From NCBI GenBank assembly GCA_002716125.1, contig PAZH01000048.1, positions 1 through 64,000 of the forward strand: a DNA stretch of 64,000 bases, given 5' to 3'. A model generated the notes under the pieces. It ran no database searches. It was not told the DNA's origin and saw only the letters and a list, made by a program, of their open reading frames with translations. This document shows positions 39,793 through 49,205 of the stretch, in pieces; position 1 is the stretch's first letter; every line of letters begins with the position of its first letter. Source of the DNA: Rhodospirillaceae bacterium. Its GTDB lineage: Bacteria > Pseudomonadota > Alphaproteobacteria > UBA8366. The position numbers and the translations under genes were made by a program.

Positions 39793-40634
39793 CGCTGTGG
39801 GTCTAGATCGGTCCCGTTGAGGCCCCAGTCGTAGCGGTGATCGGCGATCGACTCTCGTTGGGCGAGTTTCGCTTTTAAGGTTGGGCCGGCATAGCGGCGT
39901 AAATGCGCAAGGATGCCGTCGTCGGAGCCCCCAAAATCCGGCCGGAACCAAATATAGATGCTCGAGACGATGAGGTCGCCGTCATCGAACGAAACCGCTC
40001 GGCTGTTGTTGACAAAATCGCGGGCCGCCGACTCCAAGACCCGATTGACGGTCTCCCCAACATAGGCGTCGCGTCGCAGGTTGGGACAGCCGATCGAGGC
40101 GCAATTGACGGCATAGTGAATGCGCGGGTCCTGCCAAATTGGGCGCAAGATCCGATGCTCGATGTCGTTGAGACTAATTTTTTCGCCTTCAATCTCGAGA
40201 ATCTTAGGCTCCCAAGGGCCGTCGCTGGAGGACCCGTCTTTTAGGTCGATCTCTCGGATGCTGCCGACCGGATAATGGGTCGCGACCACCTGTATCGTGA
40301 GCGCGTTGTATAGATTGATCCAATAGGCGAACTGTTCCTGACGGTTGAAGGTGGAGATGGGTAAAGCGGCCAACCGATCGATGTAGGCGTCCAAGTTTTT
40401 CATGTCTGCGGCGGACACACGGCTATAGGCAAACCGGTTCACGCCATCCGGTCCGGGCCGTACATAGGACTTCAGAATCGAATTCCAGGCCGCATGATCG
40501 ATGGTTGCGGTCGATTGCGGGTCATGCTTTTCCCAGCGTGGCCACAGTTCCGACTTTGGCGCAAAGAGCGCTTCAAACCAGAAGGAACCGGTCAGTAGGA
40601 CGAGACAAGGTGTCAATAATAGAATGCGTTTCAT
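39789..40634 (-). CDS. DUF547 domain protein, exported
   Basis: The 281-residue protein has a signal or anchor sequence (ILLLTPCLVLLTGSFWFEAL) and a DUF547 domain recognised from FAYWINLYNALTIQVV and IHYAVNCASIGCPNLR. The fold is transglutaminase-like, with the Cys in SIGCP and a nearby His as possible catalytic residues, but activity is not established. It converges with the glycosyltransferase gene (4-base overlap). The upstream 185 bases (40635-40819) hold promoters for this gene and the divergent FecR-like one. Confidence 0.85.
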   Translation of the reverse strand: MKRILLLTPCLVLLTGSFWFEALFAPKSELWPRWEKHDPQSTATIDHAAWNSILKSYVRPGPDGVNRFAYSRVSAADMKNLDAYIDRLAALPISTFNRQEQFAYWINLYNALTIQVVATHYPVGSIREIDLKDGSSSDGPWEPKILEIEGEKISLNDIEHRILRPIWQDPRIHYAVNCASIGCPNLRRDAYVGETVNRVLESAARDFVNNSRAVSFDDGDLIVSSIYIWFRPDFGGSDDGILAHLRRYAGPTLKAKLAQRESIADHRYDWGLNGTDLDPQR

Positions 40635-40819
40635 GAAGGATAGATAGGACTAGATGCACATTTCTGCACGTCACAAAATTGGGAGGATCGCGTTAGCGGT
40701 TCCGGACGGTGCGACCCCGCCGGATATTCGTCGATCGATTTTCGGCCATAAAGTTAACATAGCGATATGTACATGAACGTCCGTTCACTAGTATTGGGGG
40801 TCCAGGCGGGAGAACGATC

Positions 40820-41491
40820 ATGTTTCGAATGAGCCGTCGGTTAAAAAGAGCCGTCTCTTTGGCGATGTATATCGGTATGGCCGGGCATTTTGCGCATGCT
40901 GCTGAAGCGCCGATGGCGATCGTTGAAGACATCTCGGCACCGAGCAGCAAGCTGCAAGTTTTTGACTATCTCCAACGCGGAACGCGTATCGACCTTGGTC
41001 CCAACGAGCGTCTAACAATCGGCTATTTCGAATCCTACCTGATCGAAACCGTGATTGGGGCGACCGTCGTTATTGGGCGGGAAAAGAGCCAAGTGAGCGG
41101 TGGCGGTAAAGTGAAGCGGCGTTTTCTTCAGTGCGGCGGGCCGAAGATGGTCTTGAGTGGCCGAGAGGCGGCTAAATCCGCCGTGGTCGTGACGCGCGAC
41201 GGGCCGGCAGGTCCAAATGCGCCGGTTGTCGAAATACATTCGGTTTTGCCTTTCTTCTCGTTCGGCAGTCCAACCGAAACGTTTGTTGTGGAGCGGCTGG
41301 ATCGTAGGCGGGCTGAACGTTACGAGTTCAATGTCGGTGCCGCGCAATTTGATTTTGAGCGGTCCGGCAAGACGCTCTCTCGCGGCGGCGTCTATCGGGC
41401 GACGGCCGGCGAGCGCAGCATCGTGTTCAAAGTTTCGGATATCGCGCGCCGCGAGACCCGAAATGCTTTAACCCGTCTTATCGGCTTTTAG
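40820..41491 (+). CDS. Exported FecR-like protein upstream of an adenylate cyclase
   Basis: The 223-residue protein has a signal peptide (AVSLAMYIGMAGHFAHAAEA) and beta-rich sequence (LQVFDYLQRGTRIDLGPNERLTIGYF) that resembles FecR-domain proteins found next to CHASE2 signalling enzymes. It ends 10 bases before the cyclase, so both are one operon, and its periplasmic location would let it interact with the CHASE2 sensor domain. Function inferred from context only. Confidence 0.7.
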   Translation: MFRMSRRLKRAVSLAMYIGMAGHFAHAAEAPMAIVEDISAPSSKLQVFDYLQRGTRIDLGPNERLTIGYFESYLIETVIGATVVIGREKSQVSGGGKVKRRFLQCGGPKMVLSGREAAKSAVVVTRDGPAGPNAPVVEIHSVLPFFSFGSPTETFVVERLDRRRAERYEFNVGAAQFDFERSGKTLSRGGVYRATAGERSIVFKVSDIARRETRNALTRLIGF

Positions 41492-41501
41492 AACCTCACC
41501 G

Positions 41502-43592
41502 ATGTACCGTTCGCGCGATTGGATCATTGCGTTTCTTATCGCGTTCGGAATCGCACTTGCGCTCGCTTCGCCGTGGTTGGCGCGCGTCGAAGGCCTCGGT
41601 GTCGATGCATTGTATTGGCTGGACCGGTTGTATCCGGGTTCGGAAAAACCGAACGCAGATATCGTCGTTGTTGCGATTGATGAAGAGACGTATCGCCGCG
41701 ATGGGTTCCGGGATACGCCGCGCGTCATGTGGACTCAACCAATGGCCCGTACCTTGAATGCGATTCTCGATGCGGAACCGAAAGTCATTGGCTTTGATTT
41801 GATTTATCCAACGACGGTAGATCCGCACGTCCCCGGATTCGATCGCGCGTTCTTGCGGGCGCTCCGCCGCGGTGCGGATGCCGGCCGCATCGTCTTGTCC
41901 GAAGTGCAGCATCAAGAGCTCCCGATCCGTCCGTTCGCGGGACAACGATTTGCCGTGAGGGGTGCCAAGAATATTCGTCCGGCCAATATGTCGCCGGATG
42001 GCGACGGCATCATCCGCCACTATCCGATGGCGTTTCGGACGGAGGGGAAAGAGGGCGTCGGGGTCCTCCCATCGCTCGGAATGGAATTGGCGATGCGCTC
42101 GATCGGAGAAGACGACCGAGCCAAATTACCGCCCGTTGTACCGGATCAGTTCCTGCTGAACTTTCCCGATGGCGATGCGCCGACCTATTCTTTAGCGGAC
42201 CTCTACGATTGTGCGGTGGCGGGTCGCGATGATTTTTTCCGCACCCATTTCGCCGGTAAAACGGTCCTGCTCGGCGCGGTTCTGGATGTCGAAGACCGTT
42301 TGCTCTCGGCGAAACGCTTCGTGAATCGGCCGGAAGTTACGAGCTTTGCGCCGCGGTGCCTTCATCCCGTCATGGACGGGCTCTACACCACGAAGTTCGC
42401 GCGGGACACACTTTCCGGCGTTTATATCCATGCAACGGCGATAGCGAACCTGGTGGACCGCAACCCATTAAAGCGGGCCGGCAAAACGACGTATTGGCTT
42501 GTAGCCTTTATTGCTGCGGCCTTCGCGACATTGGTTGCCATGCGATTGAAGCCGGCGGTCGGTGCGGCTGTTCTCTGCTTCATTGTGGGCGTTTGGATTT
42601 TGGCGAGCATGGCTGCCTTCCGGTCTGACCTGGTTTTGCCGTTTTATGTGCCGCTTATGATCTTGGCAGGCGTGTTTGCGGCTGTTTCTTCCTATCGAAC
42701 AGCCGTTGTTGACCAGGACAGGCGCTATATCCGACAGGTCCTTTGGCACTACATGCCACCGCGGGTGATGGAACAATTGCTGCGCCAGCGCGATTTACCG
42801 ACGCTTGGCGGGGAATCCCGCGAGGTCACGATCCTGTTCATGGATATTGTCGGCTTTACGCCGCTATCGGAAGGGCTGACACCTTCGGAAGTCGCTCGGT
42901 TTCTAAACGATTATCTGACGGAGATGTCGGACATCGTGCAGGCGCATGGTGGGATCATCGAGAAATTCGTTGCCGACGAGATCACCGCGATCTTCGGCGC
43001 ACCGGTTGCAGATGCGGAGCATGCCGTCCATGCGGTTGAAGCCGCACTCGCGTGTCAAAGGCGGCTGGCCCAAATGAAGGGAGCGTTTGGATTGCCGCCG
43101 GACCGCCGGATTGAGGCACGGTGCGGTATCAATACCGGTGAGATGCTGGTTGGCAATATCGGTTCGCGCCGGCGCTTTACCTATGCGGCCATGGGCGACG
43201 CCGCAAATCTGGGATCGCGCTTGGAAGGGGCGAATAAATTCTACGGCTCTCGAATTCTTATCGGCCAACGGACGGCCGAATTGGTTGCTGAACGGTTCGA
43301 GTTGCGGGATATCGATTGGCTTTTGGTTGTCGGGCGTCGCCGGCCTGTTCGCGTTTACACGCCCATCGCGCCGTTCGGCGAGCTGAGCGATACGGACCGC
43401 GCGCGGGAAGATGCTTTTCGCGCCGCCATGGAGTCCTATCGAGATGGCGATTTTGCCGCCGCCGCGGCAGGTTTCACGGCGTTGGCTAAGGCGGACCCCA
43501 TCGCCCGGCGCTTTGCCGAATTCGCGGAACGTTATCAAATCGAACCGCCGCCGTCGGACTGGAATGGCGTCACGACGTTAACCGAAAAATAG
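41502..43592 (+). CDS. CHASE2-domain class III adenylate/guanylate cyclase
   Basis: The 696-residue protein has an N-terminal membrane segment, a periplasmic CHASE2 domain (about 35-315; VVAIDEETYRRDG, AEPKVIGFDLIYP), three membrane segments (about 325-405) and a cyclase domain (about 440-630). Catalytic features: FMDIVGFTPLSEG (metal Asp), EKFVADEITAIFGAP (second metal Asp, in an ADE rather than GDxI context), and TYAAMGDAANLGSRLE. Likely makes cAMP in response to a periplasmic cue. Confidence 0.92.
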   Translation: MYRSRDWIIAFLIAFGIALALASPWLARVEGLGVDALYWLDRLYPGSEKPNADIVVVAIDEETYRRDGFRDTPRVMWTQPMARTLNAILDAEPKVIGFDLIYPTTVDPHVPGFDRAFLRALRRGADAGRIVLSEVQHQELPIRPFAGQRFAVRGAKNIRPANMSPDGDGIIRHYPMAFRTEGKEGVGVLPSLGMELAMRSIGEDDRAKLPPVVPDQFLLNFPDGDAPTYSLADLYDCAVAGRDDFFRTHFAGKTVLLGAVLDVEDRLLSAKRFVNRPEVTSFAPRCLHPVMDGLYTTKFARDTLSGVYIHATAIANLVDRNPLKRAGKTTYWLVAFIAAAFATLVAMRLKPAVGAAVLCFIVGVWILASMAAFRSDLVLPFYVPLMILAGVFAAVSSYRTAVVDQDRRYIRQVLWHYMPPRVMEQLLRQRDLPTLGGESREVTILFMDIVGFTPLSEGLTPSEVARFLNDYLTEMSDIVQAHGGIIEKFVADEITAIFGAPVADAEHAVHAVEAALACQRRLAQMKGAFGLPPDRRIEARCGINTGEMLVGNIGSRRRFTYAAMGDAANLGSRLEGANKFYGSRILIGQRTAELVAERFELRDIDWLLVVGRRRPVRVYTPIAPFGELSDTDRAREDAFRAAMESYRDGDFAAAAAGFTALAKADPIARRFAEFAERYQIEPPPSDWNGVTTLTEK

Positions 43593-43655
43593 ATTGCGCC
43601 TTGAACACCGCGTGCGCCGGGCGACCTTCGATAAAGACAGATCGAAAGGTGAGCC

Positions 43656-44741
43656 ATGAAAATCGAATCTTGCGATATCGAAATCCTTAAAATTCCAGTG
43701 GAAGATGCCTATCAGGCGGCCGGACGGCCGGTCGATGCGAATTGGCACGTCCTCGCGCGCATACGCACGACCGATGGTATCGAAGGGATCGGTTATATCG
43801 TGCAGCCGCGAGGCGACCTGATGCGGACTATTGCGGCTGGCGCCGGCGAGCTGTCGGAGGGTTTGCCGGGAATGGACGTCCGCGATACGGAAGCGATCTG
43901 GGCGACGCTTGCCGGACGGGCGAACTGGGTCGGCCCCGGCGGCTTGTTACATTGGTCACTGGCGCCGATCGACATTGCGATTTGGGACGCGCTGGGCAAG
44001 ACGCTTGGCCAGCCGATCTTCCGGTTGCTTGGCGGTTATCGAAATGAGGTCGTCGCCTATGCCAGCGATCGTATGTGGTACAGCGTTCCCATCGATGATT
44101 TGCAAAGGTCGATACGGGAGTACGCCGATGCCGGTTATGGTGGTGTGAAGCTTCGCCTCAGCCACACCGCGCCGCCGGCCGAGCAAGCGGAACGTGTACG
44201 GCACGCGAAAGACGCTGCCGGTCCCGACGTCACGGTGATGGTCGACGCGATGGAGGGATGGAATTATACGCAGGCGGTGGAGACGGGCCGCGCATTGCAG
44301 GAAGCGGGCGCGGGGTGGCTCGAAGACCCGATCGACCACCAGGATTATACCGGCTTGTCGAAGATTCGGGATATGTTCGACATGCCGGTTACGGGTGGTG
44401 AGCACTATTATACGGCGGCGCAAATGCGCGATTGTCTTGAAGCGCGGGCCCTCGACGTGGTGATTCTCGACCTCGCGCGCGTGGGCGGCATAACACCCTG
44501 GCGCAAGCTGGCCGCGATGGGCGAGGCGTATAATATTCCCGTCTGTGGTCACGTCGTGCCGGAAGTGCATGTGCATTTGCTGGCTTCCGTTCCGGCTGGG
44601 CATATGGTCGAATACATGCCGCGTTCGACGGAGATACTGGAGAATATGCCGGTTCCGGTTGCAGGCAAAATGGCGCCGCTTGATGCGCCGGGACACGGTC
44701 TGCAACTCGACGAAGCGGCCGTTGCAAGGTTCAAGCTTTAA
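43656..44741 (+). CDS. Mandelate racemase/enolase-superfamily enzyme
   Basis: The 361-residue protein has the capping domain and a TIM barrel with metal ligands in VMVDAMEG (Asp), WLEDPIDHQD (Glu) and VTGGEHYYT (Glu), a base lysine in GGVKLRLS and a candidate His in VCGHVVPEVHVHL. It abstracts a proton from carbon next to a carboxylate, for dehydration or racemisation. The substrate cannot be told. A probable amidohydrolase follows after 17 bases. Confidence 0.87.
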   Translation: MKIESCDIEILKIPVEDAYQAAGRPVDANWHVLARIRTTDGIEGIGYIVQPRGDLMRTIAAGAGELSEGLPGMDVRDTEAIWATLAGRANWVGPGGLLHWSLAPIDIAIWDALGKTLGQPIFRLLGGYRNEVVAYASDRMWYSVPIDDLQRSIREYADAGYGGVKLRLSHTAPPAEQAERVRHAKDAAGPDVTVMVDAMEGWNYTQAVETGRALQEAGAGWLEDPIDHQDYTGLSKIRDMFDMPVTGGEHYYTAAQMRDCLEARALDVVILDLARVGGITPWRKLAAMGEAYNIPVCGHVVPEVHVHLLASVPAGHMVEYMPRSTEILENMPVPVAGKMAPLDAPGHGLQLDEAAVARFKL

Positions 44742-44758
44742 GACGAGAGGACAAACGC

Positions 44759-45931
44759 GTGGCCGTAAAAGAAGAAATAGTTGCCTTTGCTGATGAGATG
44801 CGCGCCTGGCGGCGCGATATTCACGCCCATCCGGAGACTGCCTTCGAGGAGAACCGTACATCGGATATCGTTGCCGAGAAGTTGGAGTCGTTTGGGATCG
44901 ACGTGCATCGGGGCCTCGCTAAGACAGGGGTGGTCGGCACGCTGGCGGTCGGGAATTCGAACCGCGCCATCGGTTTGCGGGCCGATCTCGACGCGCTCGA
45001 TATTCACGAGGAAAACACCTTCGACCACGTCTCGACAAATCCCGGCAAGATGCATGCCTGTGGCCACGACGGGCATACGGCCATGTTGCTGGGGGCTGCG
45101 AAGTATCTGTCCGAGACACGCCGGTTTAATGGGACGGTACAATTCATCTTTCAGCCGGCGGAGGAGAATGAAGCCGGCGGGCGTGTCATGTGCGAGGATG
45201 GCTTATTTGAATTGTTTCCGGTTGAAGCCGTCTACGGAATGCACAATCAGCCGGGGCTGCCGCTCGGCAAATTCGGTGTCCGCGTGGGCCCGTCGATGGC
45301 ATCGGCGGATATGTTCGATATCCAAATTTCCGGCAAGGGTTCGCATGCCGCCCACCCGCATCAAGGGGCGGATCCGATTGTGACGGGCGCGGAGATTGTG
45401 ACCGCGTTGCAGCGTGTCGTCTCACGGTCCGCCAATCCGATCGAAGCTGCCGTGATCAGCGTGACGCAGTTCCATGCCGGGACCAACACCAATGTCATAC
45501 CCGAGACGGCCAATATCAAAGGAACTTGCCGGGCCTTGAGCCGTTCGGTCCAAGACATGATTGAGGCCCGGATGGAGCAAGTAGCAAAGGGCATTGCCGC
45601 CGCGCACGGCCTGACGGCGGACTTCACTTATGATCGCCGATACCCGGTTTTGGTGAATACACAGGATGAAACGCTGAAAGCGATTAAGGCCGCGCAATCT
45701 GTCGTGGGCGAAGAGAACGTTGCGACGGATCATCCGCCGACAATGGGGTCGGAAGACTTCGCCTGGATGTTGCTGGAGCGCCCCGGGTGCTATATCCGCG
45801 TTGGCAACGGCGAGGGCGAAGACGGCGGTTGTGTGGTCCACAACCCTCTCTACGACTTCAATGATGACGCCGCAGTCTATGGGGCCAGCTACTGGGCGGA
45901 ACTTGTCGAGCAGGAACTCTCGCTCGGCTAG
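44759..45931 (+). CDS. M20 family amidohydrolase (hippurate hydrolase / N-acyl-amino acid deacylase type)
   Basis: The 390-residue protein has the M20D metal motifs MHACGHDGHTAMLLGAAK, QPAEENEAGGRVM and TMGSEDFAWML, and an internal dimerisation domain. Such enzymes cleave N-acyl amino acids, including hippurate or auxin conjugates. GTG start with GAGAGGA nine bases upstream. It forms a two-gene unit with the enolase-superfamily enzyme. Its stop lies 10 bases from the convergent aatA stop. Confidence 0.9.
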   Translation: MAVKEEIVAFADEMRAWRRDIHAHPETAFEENRTSDIVAEKLESFGIDVHRGLAKTGVVGTLAVGNSNRAIGLRADLDALDIHEENTFDHVSTNPGKMHACGHDGHTAMLLGAAKYLSETRRFNGTVQFIFQPAEENEAGGRVMCEDGLFELFPVEAVYGMHNQPGLPLGKFGVRVGPSMASADMFDIQISGKGSHAAHPHQGADPIVTGAEIVTALQRVVSRSANPIEAAVISVTQFHAGTNTNVIPETANIKGTCRALSRSVQDMIEARMEQVAKGIAAAHGLTADFTYDRRYPVLVNTQDETLKAIKAAQSVVGEENVATDHPPTMGSEDFAWMLLERPGCYIRVGNGEGEDGGCVVHNPLYDFNDDAAVYGASYWAELVEQELSLG

Positions 45932-45941
45932 GTCAATGCTT

Positions 45942-47141
45942 CTAGCTGAGGGCTGCGCAAGCTTCCTGGATTTTGTCGCCGCCCCGGATGAGGTCGGCTT
46001 CGGGTGCGACGAAGCTTGCGCGGAAATAGGGCGATAAGCCGTAAGCGTTGCCCTGCACTACAGCGACGCCCACGGAATCGAGGAGGTACATCGTAAAGTC
46101 TTCGTCCGTCTCGATCACTTTACCGTTCGGCGCCTTCTTGCCGATATTCCCGGCGCATGAGCAAAAGATATACATCGCGCCTTCGGGCAGATCGCACTTG
46201 AGCCCTTCGGCTTTATTCAGTTTTTCGAAAAGAATGTCCCGGCGGTACTGCAGATTTGCTGTCCGCTCTTTGACGAACTCTTGCGGACCTATGAGCGCGG
46301 CAACGGCGGCCGCCTGACTTACGGCGGAAGAGCCCGACGTGCTCTGCGACTGCATCTTCGACATGTTGGCGATGATATCTTTCGGCCCGCCGGCAAAACC
46401 GACACGCCATCCCGTCATGGAATAGGCCTTCGAGACGCCATTGCATGTCACGGTACGATCGTAGAGAGCGGGTTCCACTTCCGCCAAAGTATGGAATGTG
46501 CGGCCGTCATAGATGAGGTGCTCGTAAACATCGTCGGTCAGGATATAGACATGAGGGTTTGCCAGCAGCACATCCGCTAATGCTTTTAATTCATCCAACG
46601 AGTAAGTGGCCCCCGTCGGATTGCTGGGCGAGCTGAACATCAACCACTTGGTATTGGGCGTAATCGCTTCTTCGAGTTGTTCCGGGCGCATCTTGAAAAG
46701 GTTGTTCTGGCCGCAATCGACGATGACGGGCGTGCCGCCGGCCAACTGCACCATGTCCGGATAGGAGGCCCAATAGGGTGCCGGAATGATGGTCTCGTCA
46801 CCCGCGGAGACGGTCGCCATTAGGCAATTGAATAGGATTTGTTTTGTACCGGATCCAACGGCGATCTGATCCATCCCATAGTCGAGATTGTTGTCTCGTT
46901 TGAATTTGACCCGCGCGGCCTCGCGCATTTCCGGCAGTCCATTGATCGGCGTATAGCGAATCTCGTTCGCGTCCATACAGGCGATGGCGGCGGCTTTGGC
47001 ATGGTCCGGTGTTGGGAAGTCGGGCTCGCCGGCCGTGAGCTTGACGATATCGTGGCCTTCCGCGACCAGATCGCGGACCCGGGCCGAAGCAATTTGGCTC
47101 GGTGACGGTTTGAACCGGCTCATGCGCGGAGCGAATTCCAT
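45942..47141 (-). CDS. aatA: Aspartate aminotransferase (class I/II, AatA type)
   Basis: PLP-dependent transfer of the amino group of aspartate to 2-oxoglutarate. The 399 residues show the subgroup I-gamma features: GEPDFPTP, SSPSNPTGATYS, the PLP-lysine in SKAYSMTGWRVGFAGG, and the late Arg in FRASFV. The ATG at 47141 has AAAGG upstream and gives the family N-terminus; the open frame extends further only by chance. Some relatives also act on prephenate. Confidence 0.93.
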   Translation of the reverse strand: MEFAPRMSRFKPSPSQIASARVRDLVAEGHDIVKLTAGEPDFPTPDHAKAAAIACMDANEIRYTPINGLPEMREAARVKFKRDNNLDYGMDQIAVGSGTKQILFNCLMATVSAGDETIIPAPYWASYPDMVQLAGGTPVIVDCGQNNLFKMRPEQLEEAITPNTKWLMFSSPSNPTGATYSLDELKALADVLLANPHVYILTDDVYEHLIYDGRTFHTLAEVEPALYDRTVTCNGVSKAYSMTGWRVGFAGGPKDIIANMSKMQSQSTSGSSAVSQAAAVAALIGPQEFVKERTANLQYRRDILFEKLNKAEGLKCDLPEGAMYIFCSCAGNIGKKAPNGKVIETDEDFTMYLLDSVGVAVVQGNAYGLSPYFRASFVAPEADLIRGGDKIQEACAALS

Positions 47142-47252
47142 AACGGGACCTTTCAAAAAGAACCTACTGCGAAGATTTTGAATATAGGACGGAAATCCCG
47201 CTGACCAGTGGAAGCGGCAACATGATGCGACAGCGCGAATCATTACGAACGG

Positions 47253-47281
47253 TGATCCAAAAAGAAAAGACGAGCGTAGGG
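47253..47281 (+). promoter_or_regulatory. Predicted RpoE-type promoter for DUF6134-SDR-NTF2
   Basis: TGATCC (47253-47258), 17 bases, then GTAGGG (47276-47281), 15 bases before the DUF6134 ATG. The layout matches two better copies (TGATCC-N17-GTAAGC and TGATCC-N17-GTAAAC) at rpoE and the FAD oxidoreductase operon. The -35 is identical; the -10 part shares GTA. The short leader leaves little room for a long 5' UTR. Confidence 0.55.
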
Positions 47282-47296
47282 GGGGAGAAAAGGGAT

Positions 47297-48028
47297 ATGA
47301 CGGCAAACCGGTGCGAGATGAAGATTTCTGGAAAAACTGCAGCTGTAATACTCGTGACTGTCATCTTCGCGCAGAGTGTTGGCACCGGCGTTGCGGCGAC
47401 CGGCAACACGGATCCGCTGGCGCTGTACGGAGATGAAATCGTATTCGATGTCCGCCGCAAGGGAGAAAATGTGGGGACGCATACCGTACGGTTCGATCGG
47501 AAGGGCCGTGCGCTCTTCGTGGAAAGCCGTTTCGAGCTTGCCATTAAAATTTTGTTTATCCCTGTATATTCATTCTCCTACCTGTCGACGGCGCGCTGGC
47601 GAGACGACACAATCGAATTCTTGGATGTCGATGTCGACGATAACGGCGAGCGTTTTTACCTCAAGGCTTGGCGTGAGGAAGGCACGACCGAAATTCGGTC
47701 GAGCAATGGTCAAGGCCGGATTTCGGGTCAAATATTTCCAACGAACCACTGGAACGCTGACGTGCTTCGCGCATCCGAAGTGTTGAACACACTCACCGGA
47801 AAAATGAACAACGTGCGGATTGAGGCGCGCGGCCAAGAATACGTGCCCACGGAAGGTGGTGACGTAAAGGCGATGCGATACGCTTATACCGGAGAGCTCG
47901 AGACGGAGGTTTGGTACGATCAAGAAGATCGATGGGTTAAAATGCGATTTGTTGGGAAAGACGGTGTATCAATCGACTATGTTTGCCGGAAGTGCCAAGG
48001 CCCCAATGCGGAATCAATAAAGAAATGA
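47297..48028 (+). CDS. DUF6134 family exported protein
   Basis: The 243-residue protein has a signal peptide (TAAVILVTVIFAQSVGTGVAA) and a beta-rich domain (YGDEIVFDVRRKGENVGTHTVRF; GRISGQIFPTNHWN) recognised as DUF6134. It contains one CxxC (CRKC) near the C-terminus. Likely periplasmic; function unknown. The ATG at 47297 has AAAAGGG upstream; the frame is open for 25 codons before it. Its stop overlaps the SDR start (ATGA). Confidence 0.82.
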   Translation: MTANRCEMKISGKTAAVILVTVIFAQSVGTGVAATGNTDPLALYGDEIVFDVRRKGENVGTHTVRFDRKGRALFVESRFELAIKILFIPVYSFSYLSTARWRDDTIEFLDVDVDDNGERFYLKAWREEGTTEIRSSNGQGRISGQIFPTNHWNADVLRASEVLNTLTGKMNNVRIEARGQEYVPTEGGDVKAMRYAYTGELETEVWYDQEDRWVKMRFVGKDGVSIDYVCRKCQGPNAESIKK

Positions 48029-48789
48029 CGACCATAGAGGGATCAAGAATTCTGTGGATTACGGGTGCGGGAAAGGGCATCGGAAGGGAGCTTGCGAAGC
48101 TCTATGCTGGGGAAGGTTGGACCGTCGCGGTGAGTGCACGGACTGGAGCCGATCTTCGGTCTTTGGCGTCGGAATTACCGGCTGGCGCCATACATGCCTT
48201 TCCCCTCGACGTTACGGATGAAGCGGCGGTAACCGCCACAGTCCGAACGATCGAAGCCGAACTCGGGCCCTTGGATTTGGCGATTTTGAATTCGGGTACG
48301 CACGTACCCACAGACGCGGATAATTTTACGACAGAGGACGTTCGATTTCTCGTCGACACGAACTTTATAGGAACGGTGAACGGTATAGCGGCGGTCTTAG
48401 AGGTCTTTAAGAGGCGCTCTTGCGGTCATATCGCCGTTGTGGCGTCGCTTGCAGGTTATCGGGGACTGCCGGGTGCCGCGGCCTATGGCGCGACGAAAGC
48501 GGCATTGATTAACCTGTGTGAGGCATTGGCACCCGATCTTGCGCGATCGGGAATAAAATTGAACCTGATCAATCCGGGCTTCGTGGAAACGCCGCTTACG
48601 GCGAAGAACGACTTCCCGATGCCGTTCTTGATGAAGGCGGAGGATGCCGCAATCCGAATCGCCCGCGGTTTGGAGAAGTCCGCCTTTGAAATCACCTTTC
48701 CGAGCCGTTTCGCGGCTTTAATGAAATTGCTACGTATATTGCCGGACCGCTTGTTCTTCATGTTGACGCGTCGGATGCTGCGTTCATGA
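48025..48789 (+). CDS. Short-chain dehydrogenase/reductase
   Basis: The 254-residue protein has the cofactor motif WITGAGKGIGRELA, the NNAG-like LNSGTH, the catalytic Ser in VASLAG and YGATKAAL (Tyr-X3-Lys), and a hydrophobic C-terminus (FAALMKLLRILPDRLFFML) suggesting membrane association. Substrate unknown, perhaps a lipid given the neighbourhood. Both ends overlap neighbours by ATGA, showing one translational unit with DUF6134 and NTF2-like genes. Confidence 0.9.
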   Translation: MTTIEGSRILWITGAGKGIGRELAKLYAGEGWTVAVSARTGADLRSLASELPAGAIHAFPLDVTDEAAVTATVRTIEAELGPLDLAILNSGTHVPTDADNFTTEDVRFLVDTNFIGTVNGIAAVLEVFKRRSCGHIAVVASLAGYRGLPGAAAYGATKAALINLCEALAPDLARSGIKLNLINPGFVETPLTAKNDFPMPFLMKAEDAAIRIARGLEKSAFEITFPSRFAALMKLLRILPDRLFFMLTRRMLRS

Positions 48790-49205
48790 GCGCCATCCAT
48801 GATCGATATCGTCGATACTTAGAAGATTTGTCGCCTGCGATGCTGGGTGACCTCGAGACCTATGTCACCGCGGATGTGCGCTTCAAGGATCCCTTTAACG
48901 ATGTTCGTGGCGCCGACGCGATGGGTCGTATCTTCCAGCATATGTTCGAGAACGTGCAGGACGTTAAATTTCGCGCTCATGATATGGCTTCAGAGGGGCC
49001 AGTGTGTTTCATGTCCTGGCGTTTTGAAGGAAAACTGCGCGGAAAGCCGTGGGCTTTCGACGGCGCGAGCATTATTCGATTTGCTGAAGATGGACGTGTC
49101 GCCGAGCATATCGACCATTGGGACGCTGGCGGCGATTTTTACGAACACCTACCGATCATCGGCTCGCTACTCGCCTTTCTTCGCCGTCGATTGGCGGTTG
49201 AATAA
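48786..49205 (+). CDS. NTF2-like (SnoaL) fold protein
   Basis: The 139-residue protein has the cone-shaped NTF2 fold signature (TADVRFKDPFNDVRGADAMGRIFQHMF; AEHIDHWDAGGDFYEHLPIIGSLLAFL). It may be an enzyme or carrier acting with the SDR, for example a lipid isomerase/hydrolase. The 3' end overlaps the convergent DUF3833 gene by 50 bases, linking both operons physically. Confidence 0.87.
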   Translation: MSAIHDRYRRYLEDLSPAMLGDLETYVTADVRFKDPFNDVRGADAMGRIFQHMFENVQDVKFRAHDMASEGPVCFMSWRFEGKLRGKPWAFDGASIIRFAEDGRVAEHIDHWDAGGDFYEHLPIIGSLLAFLRRRLAVE

